A stretch of DNA of 64,000 nt from Bacillus sp. AFS015802 (GCF_002561455.1 NZ_NTUP01000008.1:62001-126000); one strand, 5' to 3'. Shown: positions 43,588 through 52,793, counted from the stretch's first letter. Program-made: numbers and translations. Notes: generated by a model not told the origin, from the letters alone.

Positions 43588-44234
43588 AAATACATTTAAA
43601 GAGGTTGACGTCAGAAAAAACAGCGGGAAGAAGCGAGTGGTGGTAAACGATCATCACATGCCGCAGCTTTCCCTTTTTTCTCGTCAGGCTCTTTTTTTAG
43701 AATGAGGAAGAATTTCCATCTTTTTAAAGAAATAACGATAGGATATTTGTATTTTCGATGTTACAATAAATTACATATACGTAATGCATTATAATCATAC
43801 CTTTTCAAAATAAAGGAGAGTTTGTTACTTTTGTTAACCAAAACTTTTACAATTCAATGACATGCATTCATAATGTTTAAATTGTTGTTTAAAATAGGGT
43901 TCAAGAGTGAAATACATAGGATGGCCTTTCTTTTGGAAAGTGAATGAAAGTACATATGCAAAAAGTGGTATGAACAATCCATCTTAGGGAATCTTATCCT
44001 TCTCCAGGAACAGGCTGCGTAGTCCCTGCAGTCACCCTGCATCACTCATTTTTTTTATTTTATTTTCAAAAAATGGTATATGGCAGAAAATAACGTTCTG
44101 TTCCTCTTTTAACATGTTATTCCTTCGTATAGAATAGAAGGTATCCCAATGTAAAGAGTACTTTCATTATAAGACGTGAGGAGTACAACTCCTTCATGGC
44201 ATAATGAATCCAAAGTGAAGTTGAGGAGAACGAA
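43588..44234. other. AT-rich intergenic region in the place of murG and murB
   Basis: In B. subtilis murG and murB lie between spoVE and divIB; here 647 bp separate the two and no frame of either gene or fragment of one is visible. The region starts with a terminator-like structure (43607-43698: GACG-AGAAAAAA-GGGAA pairing with TTTCCC-TTTTTTCT-CGTC, then seven T). A 16-bp near-palindrome at 43770-43785 lies just before a TATAAT. The rest is AT-rich without supported features. Confidence 0.75.
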
Positions 44235-45020
44235 ATGAAAAAAGAAAATGTTGTTTCCCTTGAAGATCGTATTCCTAAATTAAAACAACACAGGAAAAAG
44301 AAGGCAAATCGGAGGCTTCTGTTTTTACTTTCTTTATTCTTTCTCATGATTTTGTCGGTTGTATACTTTCAATCGCCTCTGAGTCATGTGAATACAGTGT
44401 CGGTGCACGGGAATGAACTTATTTCAAATAAGACGGTTCTTCAAAAAAGTGGAATTGACGCTGGTATGAATGTGTGGAGTGTAAACAGAGAGACAACTGT
44501 GGAACAATTAAAGAAGCTGCCTGAAGTGAAGGATGCGAGTGTGAAATTGTCCTTTCCGAACTCCTACGAGATAACCATTCAGGAATATGATAAAAAAGCG
44601 TACCTCTCTAAGGGGAATAAATTTTTTGTTATATTGGAAAACGGAAAGGTGTTGGACAAGGGGATCGGGGCGATTCCCGTCGATGCACCTTTATTAAGGG
44701 GATTTGAAGAAGATAAGGTCCTGGCCAAAATGGTGAAGGAATTAGGTGAGCTTCCGAAAGAAGTTCAACATCTCATATCCGAGATCAACCTTGTTCCTAA
44801 GAAAACGGATCAATATCACTTGACTCTATTTATGAATGATGGGTTCGAAGTGAGCGCAACCATCCGAAGCTTCTCAGAAAAGATGGTGCATTATCCATCA
44901 ATCGTCAGCCAATTGGACCCTTCAGTAAAAGGGGTCATTGACTTAGAGGTTGGTTCTTATTTCAGAGCATACGAAACGGAAGGTGAACAAAGCAATGAAG
45001 AGGATGAGGGTGAGAGGTAA
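44235..45020 (+). CDS. divIB: Cell division protein DivIB (FtsQ family)
   Basis: Bitopic divisome protein that binds FtsL and DivIC. The 261-residue protein has a basic cytoplasmic part (about 1-30), one membrane helix (about 31-50), a POTRA domain (about 53-122; VNTVSVHGNELISNKTV and NSYEITIQEYDK) and the FtsQ/DivIB beta domain (about 125-245). The acidic C-terminus is disordered. TTGAGGAG precedes the ATG. It overlaps ylxW by 26 bp. Confidence 0.95.
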   Translation: MKKENVVSLEDRIPKLKQHRKKKANRRLLFLLSLFFLMILSVVYFQSPLSHVNTVSVHGNELISNKTVLQKSGIDAGMNVWSVNRETTVEQLKKLPEVKDASVKLSFPNSYEITIQEYDKKAYLSKGNKFFVILENGKVLDKGIGAIPVDAPLLRGFEEDKVLAKMVKELGELPKEVQHLISEINLVPKKTDQYHLTLFMNDGFEVSATIRSFSEKMVHYPSIVSQLDPSVKGVIDLEVGSYFRAYETEGEQSNEEDEGER

Positions 45021-45705
45021 GCATGTGATCCTCTCTCTTGTGTGTCTGGTTTTGGGTTTCATCCTTGCTTTTTCATTCAGTCTGGCAAACACAGAACAAC
45101 GAGAGCTTGGGAATCGGACAAATGGTCAATGGAAACAGGAAGAAGCATTAAGAGATCAAATCCTTGAGTATCAGCAGAAGAATAATGATCTTCAGGAAAA
45201 GCTTTATGAGAAACAGGAGAAGGTCGGCAATATGGAGAAGGAATTCTCCAAAGAGAAACAAATTTATTTTAACCTGGCAGAGGATGCCGAGAAGTACCGT
45301 ATGTATTTAGGCAAGACGAAAGTGAAGGGACCGGGGGTAACGGTAACTTTATCCGATGCGAAATACGACCCGGAGGAAGAAAACGCAAATAATTATATTG
45401 TCCATGAACACCATGTCTTTAAGGTGATTAATGAATTATATATAGCGGGGGCTTCAGTTGTTGCCATCAACGGTCAGAGGCTTAAGCATGATTCTTACAT
45501 ACTTTGTAACGGTCCGGTCATCCAGATAGATGGCATCGAATATCCTGCTCCGTTCGAAATTACGGCAATCGGAGACCCTGACGTATTATCGTCCGCCATG
45601 AATATCACAGGCGGGGTGAAAGATCAGCTTGTCAATGAGAATATCATTTTTGAAATGAAAAAAGAGAATTCGGTCATCCTGGAACCCACGATCGGTGAAT
45701 CATAA
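44995..45705 (+). CDS. ylxW: DUF881 family protein YlxW
   Basis: A 236-residue protein with one N-terminal membrane helix (about 10-30), a coiled coil (about 45-95) and a C-terminal DUF881 domain (about 105-230; KGPGVTVTLSDAKYDP and GASVVAINGQRL). DUF881 proteins occur beside division genes in bacilli; the role is unclear. The start at 44995 follows AAGGTGA inside the end of divIB. It is paralogous to ylxX just downstream. Confidence 0.92.
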   Translation: MKRMRVRGKHVILSLVCLVLGFILAFSFSLANTEQRELGNRTNGQWKQEEALRDQILEYQQKNNDLQEKLYEKQEKVGNMEKEFSKEKQIYFNLAEDAEKYRMYLGKTKVKGPGVTVTLSDAKYDPEEENANNYIVHEHHVFKVINELYIAGASVVAINGQRLKHDSYILCNGPVIQIDGIEYPAPFEITAIGDPDVLSSAMNITGGVKDQLVNENIIFEMKKENSVILEPTIGES

Positions 45706-45778
45706 AAACCTTCGCTATATGTGAATGATGCGGGCGGTTTTCAGGGTAAGGGTCAGTTTTGAAAGTAAGGTGCAATAA

Positions 45779-46507
45779 ATGGACAACAAACTTAAAATCA
45801 GCTTTACCGTCATTACGGTCATAATCGGGTTTATGATTGCCATCCAGTTCCAGACTGTCAAAGAGCCAGTTGTCCGGGATACCAGAGATATTTGGGAACT
45901 GAGGGAAGCGTTATTGAAAGAAAAGGAAGTCAATTCCAATTTATTATCCGAAACGCGTTCTGTAGAAGCAAAGCTTGAACAGTATAAGACGGAACAGCAA
46001 TCGAGTCCCGAACAGGCATTAAAGCAAACCTTGGAGGAATTGAAGACGGAAATGGGCCTCACAGAGAAAACCGGTCCCGGTCTCATTCTGACAATAGAGC
46101 CTGCAATGGAAGAAATCCTGCTCGGGGAAAAGGTTCAAAATGTTTCTCCGGAACTTTTGGAAAGACTTGTCAATGAACTGAACCAATATGATGCAGAGGA
46201 TATTGCGATCGATGGTCATCGATTAATCAATACTTCAGTCATCAGGGATATTAACGGGGAAACGAAGGTGGACGGCAATTCAATTAAGAAGGTCCCGTTT
46301 GAAGTCAGGGTGCTGACCAAAGATGTTAAAGCAGCCAGGGACTTGTATAACCGCATGCAGGTTTCCAGGTCAGTGGAAGATTTCTTCATCGATAACCTCA
46401 GGGTCACCATTTCAAAGCCCTTAGAAAAGCTCACCGTCCCAGAGTATAAAGATACAATCCGGATCCGTTTTATGGAACCGGTTAAGGAAAGAGGAGGGAA
46501 CGAATAA
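45779..46507 (+). CDS. ylxX: DUF881 family protein YlxX
   Basis: A 242-residue paralogue of YlxW with the same layout: membrane helix (about 7-25), coiled coil (about 38-88) and DUF881 domain (about 95-235; TGPGLILTIEPA and AEDIAIDGHRLINTSVI). Its precise function is unknown. AAGGTG precedes the ATG. sbp follows 1 bp after the stop, so they are cotranscribed. The sequence difference from YlxW suggests an old duplication. Confidence 0.92.
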   Translation: MDNKLKISFTVITVIIGFMIAIQFQTVKEPVVRDTRDIWELREALLKEKEVNSNLLSETRSVEAKLEQYKTEQQSSPEQALKQTLEELKTEMGLTEKTGPGLILTIEPAMEEILLGEKVQNVSPELLERLVNELNQYDAEDIAIDGHRLINTSVIRDINGETKVDGNSIKKVPFEVRVLTKDVKAARDLYNRMQVSRSVEDFFIDNLRVTISKPLEKLTVPEYKDTIRIRFMEPVKERGGNE

Positions 46508-46508
46508 T

Positions 46509-46871
46509 ATGTGGCTTCCCGTCTTAGGGTTGCTAGTAGGGGTCGTCCTGGGGCTTCTGACAGATATTAGAATTCCAGAAGAGTATTCAAATTATTTATC
46601 GATTGCGGTCCTCGCAGCGTTGGATACATTATTTGGCGGTATTCGTGCCCACCTCCAAAATATCTATGATGACAAAGTCTTTGTTTCTGGATTCTTTTTT
46701 AATATTTTACTAGCAGCAAGTTTAGCTTTTCTAGGCGTACATCTTGGTGTAGACTTATATTTGGCGGCTGTTTTTGCTTTTGGAGTGAGATTATTCCAGA
46801 ACATTGCAGTGATAAGACGAATAATGATTAGCAATTGGTCAAATAATCAAGAAAAAAGAGAAAAAAATTAG
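46509..46871 (+). CDS. sbp: Small basic protein Sbp (DUF1290)
   Basis: A 120-residue membrane protein with three or four helices (about 2-18, 30-44, 58-80, 84-98) and a basic C-terminus. It matches the DUF1290 small basic protein family by IPEEYSNYLSIAVLAALDTLFGG near residue 23 and its position between ylxX and ftsA. Function is unknown. AGGAGGG precedes the start. Confidence 0.92.
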   Translation: MWLPVLGLLVGVVLGLLTDIRIPEEYSNYLSIAVLAALDTLFGGIRAHLQNIYDDKVFVSGFFFNILLAASLAFLGVHLGVDLYLAAVFAFGVRLFQNIAVIRRIMISNWSNNQEKREKN

Positions 46872-46877
46872 AATTTT

Positions 46878-46923
46878 AAAAGGGAATCGTTTTTGTTACG
46901 ACGAATATCATATTAAGATATAC
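46878..46923 (+). promoter_or_regulatory. Overlapping candidate sigma-H and sigma-A promoters of ftsAZ
   Basis: AAAGGGAAT at 46878-46886 and CGAAT at 46901-46905 resemble sigma-H elements (8 of 9 in the -35; spacing 14, one longer than usual). TTACGA at 46895-46900, 17 bp and TATACT at 46918-46923 resemble a sigma-A promoter. B. subtilis ftsAZ is known to have both types. Confidence 0.5.
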
Positions 46924-46986
46924 TTAGAATCATGTTTTTCTAGGATTGTTGTTCCAAATAAACATTCTTTAAGGAGGTGCCATAGA

Positions 46987-48285
46987 GTGAACAGCAATGA
47001 AATTTACGTTAGCCTAGACATCGGTACATCCACAGTGAAAGTAATCATTGGTGAAATGACAAATGATTCCTTAAACATAATCGGTGTAGGAAATGTGAAC
47101 TCAGAGGGAATCAGAAAAGGTTCCATCGTAGATATAGACGAAACTGTTCATACAATCAAGAAGGCAGTTGAACAAGCTGAAAGGATGGTCGGTTTATCCA
47201 TAAGCCAGGTCATCGTAGGAATTACAGGAAACCATGTATCACTTCAATCCTGCCATGGAGTGGTGGCAGTATCGAGTGACAATAGGGAAATTGGCGACGA
47301 AGATGTTCTAAGAGTGATGGATGCAGCACAGGTTGTCTCTATTCCCCCTGAAAGGGAAATCATCAATGTAATCCCAAGGCAGTTCATCGTTGATGGATTG
47401 GATGAGATTACTGATCCAAGGGGTATGATCGGTGTTCGGCTGGAAATGGAAGGCACGATCATTACGGGATCTAAGACGATTTTACATAACACTCTCCGAT
47501 GTGTAGAAAAAGCCGGTCTTGAAATAGTAGATATCGTGCTTCAGCCACTGGCTGCAGGTACGGTGGCTCTATCAAAGGACGAAAAGAACCTTGGAGCGGC
47601 ATTAATCGATATTGGCGGCGGCTCTACAACCATAGCTGTGTTTGAGCAAGGTCATTTAAAGGCCACGACGGTGCTTCCTGTCGGTGGGGAACATATTACA
47701 AAGGATTTATCGATTGGATTACGGACATCGACAGACGATGCAGAAAAAATCAAAACAAAATATGGACATGCTTTCTATGACCACGCGTCAGAAGATGAAG
47801 TGTTCAGCGTGCCAATTATTGGCAGTGATCAACATCAGCAATTTAATCAATTAGAAATTTCTGATATCATAGAAGCAAGGCTTGAAGAGATCCTGGACCT
47901 CATCAGCCACGAGCTGAAACGATTGGGAATCAGGGACCTGCCAGGTGGATATGTTCTGACTGGTGGTGTAGCAAATCTTCCAGGTGTGTTAGAATTAGCA
48001 CAAATCGTTTTCCAAAATCGTGTACGTGTGGCAATTCCCGATTATATTGGTGTACGGGAACCTCAGTATACGACAGCAGTCGGATTGATTAAATACGCTC
48101 AAAAGAATGCTAGATTGCAAGGAAGGTCTGTAAGTGCTGAACCAGTGCCTGTTGAGGCCGCTGAGAAGCGTCAATCAAAACCTGTAAATAAAAAGCCAAA
48201 GCCTGCAAAGGTAAAAGAAGAAGAACATGAAGATGAAAAGGCCATGTCAAAAGTGAAAAAGTTCTTTGGATACTTCTTTGAATAA
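46987..48285 (+). CDS. ftsA: Cell division protein FtsA
   Basis: Actin-like protein that tethers FtsZ to the membrane. The 432-residue protein has the phosphate-binding loop [13 protein letters not shown] (residues about 9-21), the inserted 1C subdomain (about 85-165), a second phosphate loop [13 protein letters not shown] (near 210) and [14 protein letters not shown] (near 325). The C-terminus ends in a short amphipathic helix (KKFFGYFFE), the membrane-targeting sequence. The GTG start has AAGGAGGTG upstream. Confidence 0.97.
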   Translation: MNSNEIYVSLDIGTSTVKVIIGEMTNDSLNIIGVGNVNSEGIRKGSIVDIDETVHTIKKAVEQAERMVGLSISQVIVGITGNHVSLQSCHGVVAVSSDNREIGDEDVLRVMDAAQVVSIPPEREIINVIPRQFIVDGLDEITDPRGMIGVRLEMEGTIITGSKTILHNTLRCVEKAGLEIVDIVLQPLAAGTVALSKDEKNLGAALIDIGGGSTTIAVFEQGHLKATTVLPVGGEHITKDLSIGLRTSTDDAEKIKTKYGHAFYDHASEDEVFSVPIIGSDQHQQFNQLEISDIIEARLEEILDLISHELKRLGIRDLPGGYVLTGGVANLPGVLELAQIVFQNRVRVAIPDYIGVREPQYTTAVGLIKYAQKNARLQGRSVSAEPVPVEAAEKRQSKPVNKKPKPAKVKEEEHEDEKAMSKVKKFFGYFFE

Positions 48286-48326
48286 ATAAAGGAATCCATA
48301 GATTCGACGAGTTAGGAGGATTTGTC

Positions 48327-49490
48327 ATGTTGGAGTTTGATACAAATTTAGATTCATTAGCGACAATAAAAGTTATTGGTGTCGGTGGCGGAGGAAACAA
48401 CGCCGTAAACCGCATGATCGAGCACGGCGTACAGGGTGTTGAATTTATCGCTGTCAACACGGATGCACAGGCTTTGAATCTATCAAAAGCTGAAATAAAG
48501 ATGCAAATCGGTGGCAAATTAACCAGGGGATTAGGAGCAGGTGCGAATCCTGAAGTAGGTAAAAAAGCCGCCGAAGAGAGTAAAGAACAGATTGAAGAGG
48601 CACTTAGAGGAGCAGACATGGTCTTTGTAACTGCTGGAATGGGTGGGGGAACCGGTACTGGTGCAGCCCCGGTCATCGCTCAAATCGCCCGTGAAATCGG
48701 GGCATTGACAGTCGGTGTCGTGACAAGACCATTTACATTTGAAGGCAGAAAGCGTTCAAATCAGGCAAGCGGTGGTATCGCTGCAATGAAAGAAGGAGTG
48801 GATACCCTCATCGTTATTCCTAACGATCGTCTTCTTGAGATCGTGGACAAGAGCACGCCTATGCTTGAAGCTTTCCGTGAAGCGGATAATGTTTTACGTC
48901 AAGGTGTGCAAGGTATTTCGGATCTTATCGCTACACCTGGTTTGATCAACCTCGACTTTGCAGATGTGAAGACGATCATGTCAAACAAAGGTTCAGCGTT
49001 AATGGGTATCGGTGCAGCATCCGGTGAGAACCGCGCCACTGAAGCTGCGAAAAAGGCAGTTTCAAGTCCGCTGCTCGAGACATCCATCGATGGAGCGCAA
49101 GGTGTGCTTATGAACATCACAGGTGGAACGTCATTAAGCCTTTATGAAGTTCAGGAGGCTGCTGATATTGTAGCTTCTGCATCGGATCAAGAAGTGAACA
49201 TGATCTTCGGTTCCGTCATCAATGAAGATTTAAAGGATGACATCGTCGTGACCGTTATTGCAACCGGGTTTAACGAAGAGGTCATTCAACCTCCAAAGCA
49301 AACCCGACCTACATTTGGTGGAATGAAACCAAATCAAAGTCCAAACCCAAGCCAATCGGTCAAACGGGAACAGCCTAAACGGGAAGAGCAGCCTCAACAG
49401 CAAGAGCCTGTGCGCACCTCTTCCAATCAAGGTGCGGAAGAAACGCTGGATATTCCAACCTTCCTTCGCAACAGAAACCGTCGCCGTTAA
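48327..49490 (+). CDS. ftsZ: Cell division protein FtsZ
   Basis: Tubulin-like GTPase that forms the Z-ring. The 387-residue protein has the glycine-rich [13 protein letters not shown] near residue 20, the tubulin signature [10 protein letters not shown] (near 107), a GTPase/polymerisation domain to about residue 315, a Gln/Pro-rich flexible linker (about 320-370) and the conserved C-terminal peptide DIPTFLRNR, which binds FtsA and SepF. TAGGAGG precedes the ATG. A strong terminator follows. Confidence 0.98.
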   Translation: MLEFDTNLDSLATIKVIGVGGGGNNAVNRMIEHGVQGVEFIAVNTDAQALNLSKAEIKMQIGGKLTRGLGAGANPEVGKKAAEESKEQIEEALRGADMVFVTAGMGGGTGTGAAPVIAQIAREIGALTVGVVTRPFTFEGRKRSNQASGGIAAMKEGVDTLIVIPNDRLLEIVDKSTPMLEAFREADNVLRQGVQGISDLIATPGLINLDFADVKTIMSNKGSALMGIGAASGENRATEAAKKAVSSPLLETSIDGAQGVLMNITGGTSLSLYEVQEAADIVASASDQEVNMIFGSVINEDLKDDIVVTVIATGFNEEVIQPPKQTRPTFGGMKPNQSPNPSQSVKREQPKREEQPQQQEPVRTSSNQGAEETLDIPTFLRNRNRRR

Positions 49491-49507
49491 TAGTCAAACA
49501 ACAGCAA

Positions 49508-49548
49508 GGATCCCCCAGGGCAAAAATGCCCATGGGGGATCTTTTTTT
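49508..49548 (+). terminator. Terminator after ftsZ
   Basis: GATCCCCC-GGGC and GCCC-GGGGGATC pair around AAAAAT, followed by seven T. Confidence 0.93.
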
Positions 49549-49672
49549 CATGCACCAACCTACACTAAAAATCCCATACGAAAACCATCCGTTATAAGAA
49601 GATATTGCATCTATATTTACTGACAATTTTCGTTCATATCTCCGAAAAGTTTTCCGTTGAAGCATACAAAAA

Positions 49673-49705
49673 ATGACAACCTTTAAAAGGTATGTACGAT
49701 ATACT
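49673..49705 (+). promoter_or_regulatory. Candidate Spo0A-dependent spoIIG promoter
   Basis: ATGACA (49673-49678) and TATACT (49700-49705) are separated by 21 bp. The B. subtilis spoIIG promoter is known for a long spacing (22 bp) that makes it depend on Spo0A. TGACAA (TTGTCA on the other strand, the core of a 0A box) occurs at 49621 and 49674. Confidence 0.55.
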
Positions 49706-49770
49706 TCTGATAAGTCATACCTGAGTGGAATGGAGTGGAACTGGGTGAGATGAAAAAAGGAGGGTAGAGT

Positions 49771-50697
49771 GTGACTTTATATTTAGATGTCATCTGGTTG
49801 TTAAATCTGTTAGTAGACTTTTTCTTATTATGGTTAACAGGGATCATCTTAAAGAGACAATACACCCTCTGGAGAATCGGTATCGGGAGTTTGATAGGTT
49901 CTATCATTATCCTCCTTGCTTTTTCACCGTATGCACATTTTGCAGGAAACCCCTTTTTCAAGCTATCATTTTCCATTGTTATGGTATATACAGCCTTTGG
50001 CTATAGAAGATTACGCTATTATGTATCAAATCTTCTTATGTTTTATTTCGTCACTTTCTTTACGGGCGGAATTTTAATTGGGACTCATTATTTTATAAGC
50101 TTCGATCCAAGCAGGGAATCATCCATGCTGCTGGCAAGCATACGGGGATTTGGCGACCCGATAAGCTGGGTATTTGTCATGCTTGCCCTGCCGTTTGCCT
50201 GGTACTTCTCAAAAGGAAGGGTGGATAGCATTGAGCATGTGAAGCTTCAATACGATCAGCTTCTGGAAGTCATCATACAGATTGAAGATTTTCACTGTAC
50301 CGTAAGCGGTCTTGTGGACAGTGGGAATCAACTTCAAGATCCCATTTCGAAAAGTCCGGTCATGATTCTATCCATAGCAGAAATAGAGGGGGAAATCCCT
50401 GAAGAGATGAAGGCACTTTGCCATGATGTTGATGAAATTTTTTCAGGTGAGAAGCATATAGACACCCGCTGGTCTGACAGGATGCGTATCGTCCCTGCAC
50501 AATCGGTAGGGAGGAATAGTCAGCTTCTTGCAGCCATCAAGCCTGATTCATTAATTTTGAAGGACCATGAATCGGAATGGGCAATACCCAATGGATTAAT
50601 TGCCTTCAGGGAAGAACCTCTTGCAGCCGATGGGCATTTCCAAGCGATCGTCCATCCGAAAATGGCGTCACGAAAACCGGTCCTGAACGTTTCGTAA
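49771..50697 (+). CDS. spoIIGA: Sigma-E processing aspartic peptidase SpoIIGA
   Basis: Membrane protease that cleaves the pro-sequence from pro-sigma-E in the mother cell. The 308-residue protein has five N-terminal membrane helices (about 1-147) and a C-terminal aspartic-protease-like domain with the catalytic D183 in LVDSGNQ, the same residue number as in B. subtilis. The domain dimerises to form the active site. The GTG start has AAAGGAGGG upstream. sigE, encoding its substrate, follows. Confidence 0.95.
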   Translation: MTLYLDVIWLLNLLVDFFLLWLTGIILKRQYTLWRIGIGSLIGSIIILLAFSPYAHFAGNPFFKLSFSIVMVYTAFGYRRLRYYVSNLLMFYFVTFFTGGILIGTHYFISFDPSRESSMLLASIRGFGDPISWVFVMLALPFAWYFSKGRVDSIEHVKLQYDQLLEVIIQIEDFHCTVSGLVDSGNQLQDPISKSPVMILSIAEIEGEIPEEMKALCHDVDEIFSGEKHIDTRWSDRMRIVPAQSVGRNSQLLAAIKPDSLILKDHESEWAIPNGLIAFREEPLAADGHFQAIVHPKMASRKPVLNVS

Positions 50698-50750
50698 ATC
50701 AATTATTACTACTATACTCACAATTTAAAGAAATAGAAGGGGGAGCAACA

Positions 50751-51470
50751 ATGAAAAAATTCAAATTCAAATTTTTATACTATTGGTACAAACTGTTAAT
50801 CAAGCTTGGGCTGAAGACAGATGAAATATACTACATAGGTGGTAGTGAAGCACTTCCTCCTCCACTTACGAAGGAAGAGGAAGAAGTGCTCCTCAATAAA
50901 TTGCCTAAGGGTGACAAGGCGGCACGCTCATTATTGATTGAACGCAATTTAAGATTGGTTGTATATATTGCCCGGAAGTTTGAAAATACAGGGATCAATA
51001 TAGAAGATCTGATCAGTATCGGTACAATCGGGCTTATCAAAGCGGTCAATACCTTCAATCCTGAGAAAAAGATCAAGTTGGCGACCTATGCCTCAAGATG
51101 TATTGAAAATGAGATACTCATGTACTTAAGGAGAAACAACAAAATCCGGTCAGAAGTTTCGTTCGACGAACCCCTTAATATCGATTGGGATGGGAATGAA
51201 TTGCTGTTATCAGATGTTCTTGGTACGGATGAGGATATCATTACGAAAGATTTGGAAGCAACAGTCGATAAAAAATTACTCTTTAATGCCCTGCATCAGC
51301 TCACAGATCGTGAGAAACAAATTATGGAGCTCCGTTTCGGCTTAATGGGGGAGGAGGAAAAAACCCAGAAAGACGTAGCCGATATGCTTGGGATTTCGCA
51401 GTCTTACATTTCCCGATTGGAAAAAAGGATTATTAAACGCTTGAAGAAGGAATTCAATAAAATGGTTTAA
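50751..51470 (+). CDS. sigE: RNA polymerase sigma-E factor (pro-form)
   Basis: First mother-cell sigma factor of sporulation, made as an inactive precursor. The 239-residue length equals that of B. subtilis. The first 27 or so residues ([20 protein letters not shown] and following) are the amphipathic pro-sequence removed by SpoIIGA near [13 protein letters not shown]. Region 2 (about 50-125; [38 protein letters not shown]) and region 4 (about 180-235; [19 protein letters not shown]) are intact. GAAGGGGGAG precedes the ATG. Confidence 0.97.
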   Translation: MKKFKFKFLYYWYKLLIKLGLKTDEIYYIGGSEALPPPLTKEEEEVLLNKLPKGDKAARSLLIERNLRLVVYIARKFENTGINIEDLISIGTIGLIKAVNTFNPEKKIKLATYASRCIENEILMYLRRNNKIRSEVSFDEPLNIDWDGNELLLSDVLGTDEDIITKDLEATVDKKLLFNALHQLTDREKQIMELRFGLMGEEEKTQKDVADMLGISQSYISRLEKRIIKRLKKEFNKMV

Positions 51471-51476
51471 AAATCT

Positions 51477-51514
51477 AAAAGCTGACTTTTTCAATTGAAA
51501 AGGTCAGCTTTTTG
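51477..51514 (+). terminator. Terminator after sigE
   Basis: AAAAGCTGAC-TTTTC pairs with GAAAA-GTCAGCTTTT around AATT. Confidence 0.92.
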
Positions 51515-51607
51515 TTATGAGTTAAAACCAAAAAAAATTTACGCCTCATTTATCCAGATTACATAAGGGGTTTGGAACGTTCCCGTCACTGCTTGTCAGA
51601 ACGAAAT

Positions 51608-51636
51608 GCATATTTTTCCTCTTCAAGGAAATACTG
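51608..51636 (+). promoter_or_regulatory. Candidate sigma-F promoter of sigG
   Basis: GCATA (51608-51612), 14 bp, then GGAAATACTG (51627-51636). This fits the sigma-F pattern of a GYATA -35 and a GGnnAnAnT -10. sigG is known to be transcribed first by sigma-F in the forespore. Confidence 0.68.
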
Positions 51637-51672
51637 AATTTTGTACAGCAGCTCCTACAAGGAGGGGAAAGA

Positions 51673-52449
51673 ATGACACGTAATAAAGTCGAGATTTGTG
51701 GTGTGGATACGTCCAAATTGCCAGTTCTCAAAAATGATGAAATGAGAATCCTATTCAAGGAAATGCAAGCGGGTGACATCACCGCGAGAGAAAAACTGGT
51801 CAATGGAAATTTGCGCCTCGTCTTAAGTGTAATTCAACGCTTTAATAACCGTGGTGAGTATGTTGATGATTTATTTCAGGTAGGGTGTATCGGATTAATG
51901 AAATCCATCGATAATTTTGATTTAGGTCAAAACGTTCGATTCTCTACATACGCGGTTCCGATGATCATCGGGGAGATCCGTCGATATTTAAGAGACAATA
52001 ACCCGATAAGAGTGTCCCGTTCACTACGAGATATTGCGTACAAGGCTCTACAAGTAAGAGAGAAATTAATGGGGGAAACATCGAAGGAACCGACTGCAGA
52101 AGAAATTGCCAAAGTTCTTGATGTATCCCACGAGGAAATCGTATTTGCACTCGATGCCATCCAGGATCCCGTTTCCTTGTTTGAACCCATTTATAATGAT
52201 GGTGGAGACCCCATCTTTGTGATGGATCAACTAAGCGACGAAAAGAACCGCGATTTCCATTGGATTGAAGAAATTGCCCTTCAAGAAGGAATGAGACGGT
52301 TAAACGATCGTGAAAAACTCATTATCAGCAAACGCTTCTTTCAAGGAAAAACCCAAATGGAAGTCGCAGACGAAATCGGAATCTCCCAAGCACAAGTTTC
52401 CAGACTCGAAAAAGCAGCAATCAAACAAATGAACAAAAATATTCAGTGA
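51673..52449 (+). CDS. sigG: RNA polymerase sigma-G factor
   Basis: Late forespore sigma factor of 258 residues with no pro-sequence. The conserved N-terminus (RNKVEICGVDTSKLPVLKNDEM) precedes region 2 (about 50-120; NLRLVLSVIQRF, QVGCIGLMKSIDNFD, YAVPMIIGEIRRYLRD), region 3 and region 4 (about 205-255; MEVADEIGISQAQVSRLEK). AAGGAGGGG precedes the ATG. A sigma-F-type promoter lies 37 bp upstream of the start codon. Confidence 0.97.
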   Translation: MTRNKVEICGVDTSKLPVLKNDEMRILFKEMQAGDITAREKLVNGNLRLVLSVIQRFNNRGEYVDDLFQVGCIGLMKSIDNFDLGQNVRFSTYAVPMIIGEIRRYLRDNNPIRVSRSLRDIAYKALQVREKLMGETSKEPTAEEIAKVLDVSHEEIVFALDAIQDPVSLFEPIYNDGGDPIFVMDQLSDEKNRDFHWIEEIALQEGMRRLNDREKLIISKRFFQGKTQMEVADEIGISQAQVSRLEKAAIKQMNKNIQ

Positions 52450-52455
52450 ATAACG

Positions 52456-52649
52456 AAAAGCGGAAGGGCTTTGCCCAGAGGCGACAAGCATAAGACGAAC
52501 CATCCGGAAAGGCGTTCTTTGCCTTTTTGGATGGTTTGTCTTATGACCTCGAGCCTCTAAGCCCTGGACTTATGACCTCGAGCCTCTAAGCCCTGGAGCT
52601 GGACAAAACGAAAAGCGGAGGCGGCTCGTTCAGCCCCGACAAGCACAAA
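52456..52649 (+). repeat. Dispersed intergenic repeat, copy B
   Basis: Occupies most of the 344-bp gap after sigG. It aligns with the reverse complement of 5119-5265. The central hairpin pairs AACCATCC (52498-52505) with GGATGGTT (52530-52537), with inner AAAGGC and GCCTTT. A 29-bp block (52540-52568) is duplicated exactly at 52569-52597. The element begins anew near 52614 (CGAAAAGCGGA and CGACAAGCA recur), so it ends in a partial second unit. No coding frame is present. It lies where ylmA and ylmB are found in B. subtilis. Confidence 0.82.
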
Positions 52650-52651
52650 AG

Positions 52652-52690
52652 AAAGGCAGATCTCCTTCGGGAAGGTCTGCCTTTCTTTTT
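52652..52690 (+). terminator. Terminator at the end of repeat copy B
   Basis: AAGGCAGA-TCTCC pairs with GGAAGG-TCTGCCTT around TTCG, followed by a T-rich tail. It may end the sigG transcript through the repeat. Confidence 0.8.
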
Positions 52691-52793
52691 GCTGCATACA
52701 CTTATAATAACTACTCGAAAAAGGTGAAGGCAGCTATGCAAATTCACTATATAATCAACTCAATAGGAACAACATGAAAAGAGGGTGAAGAAT

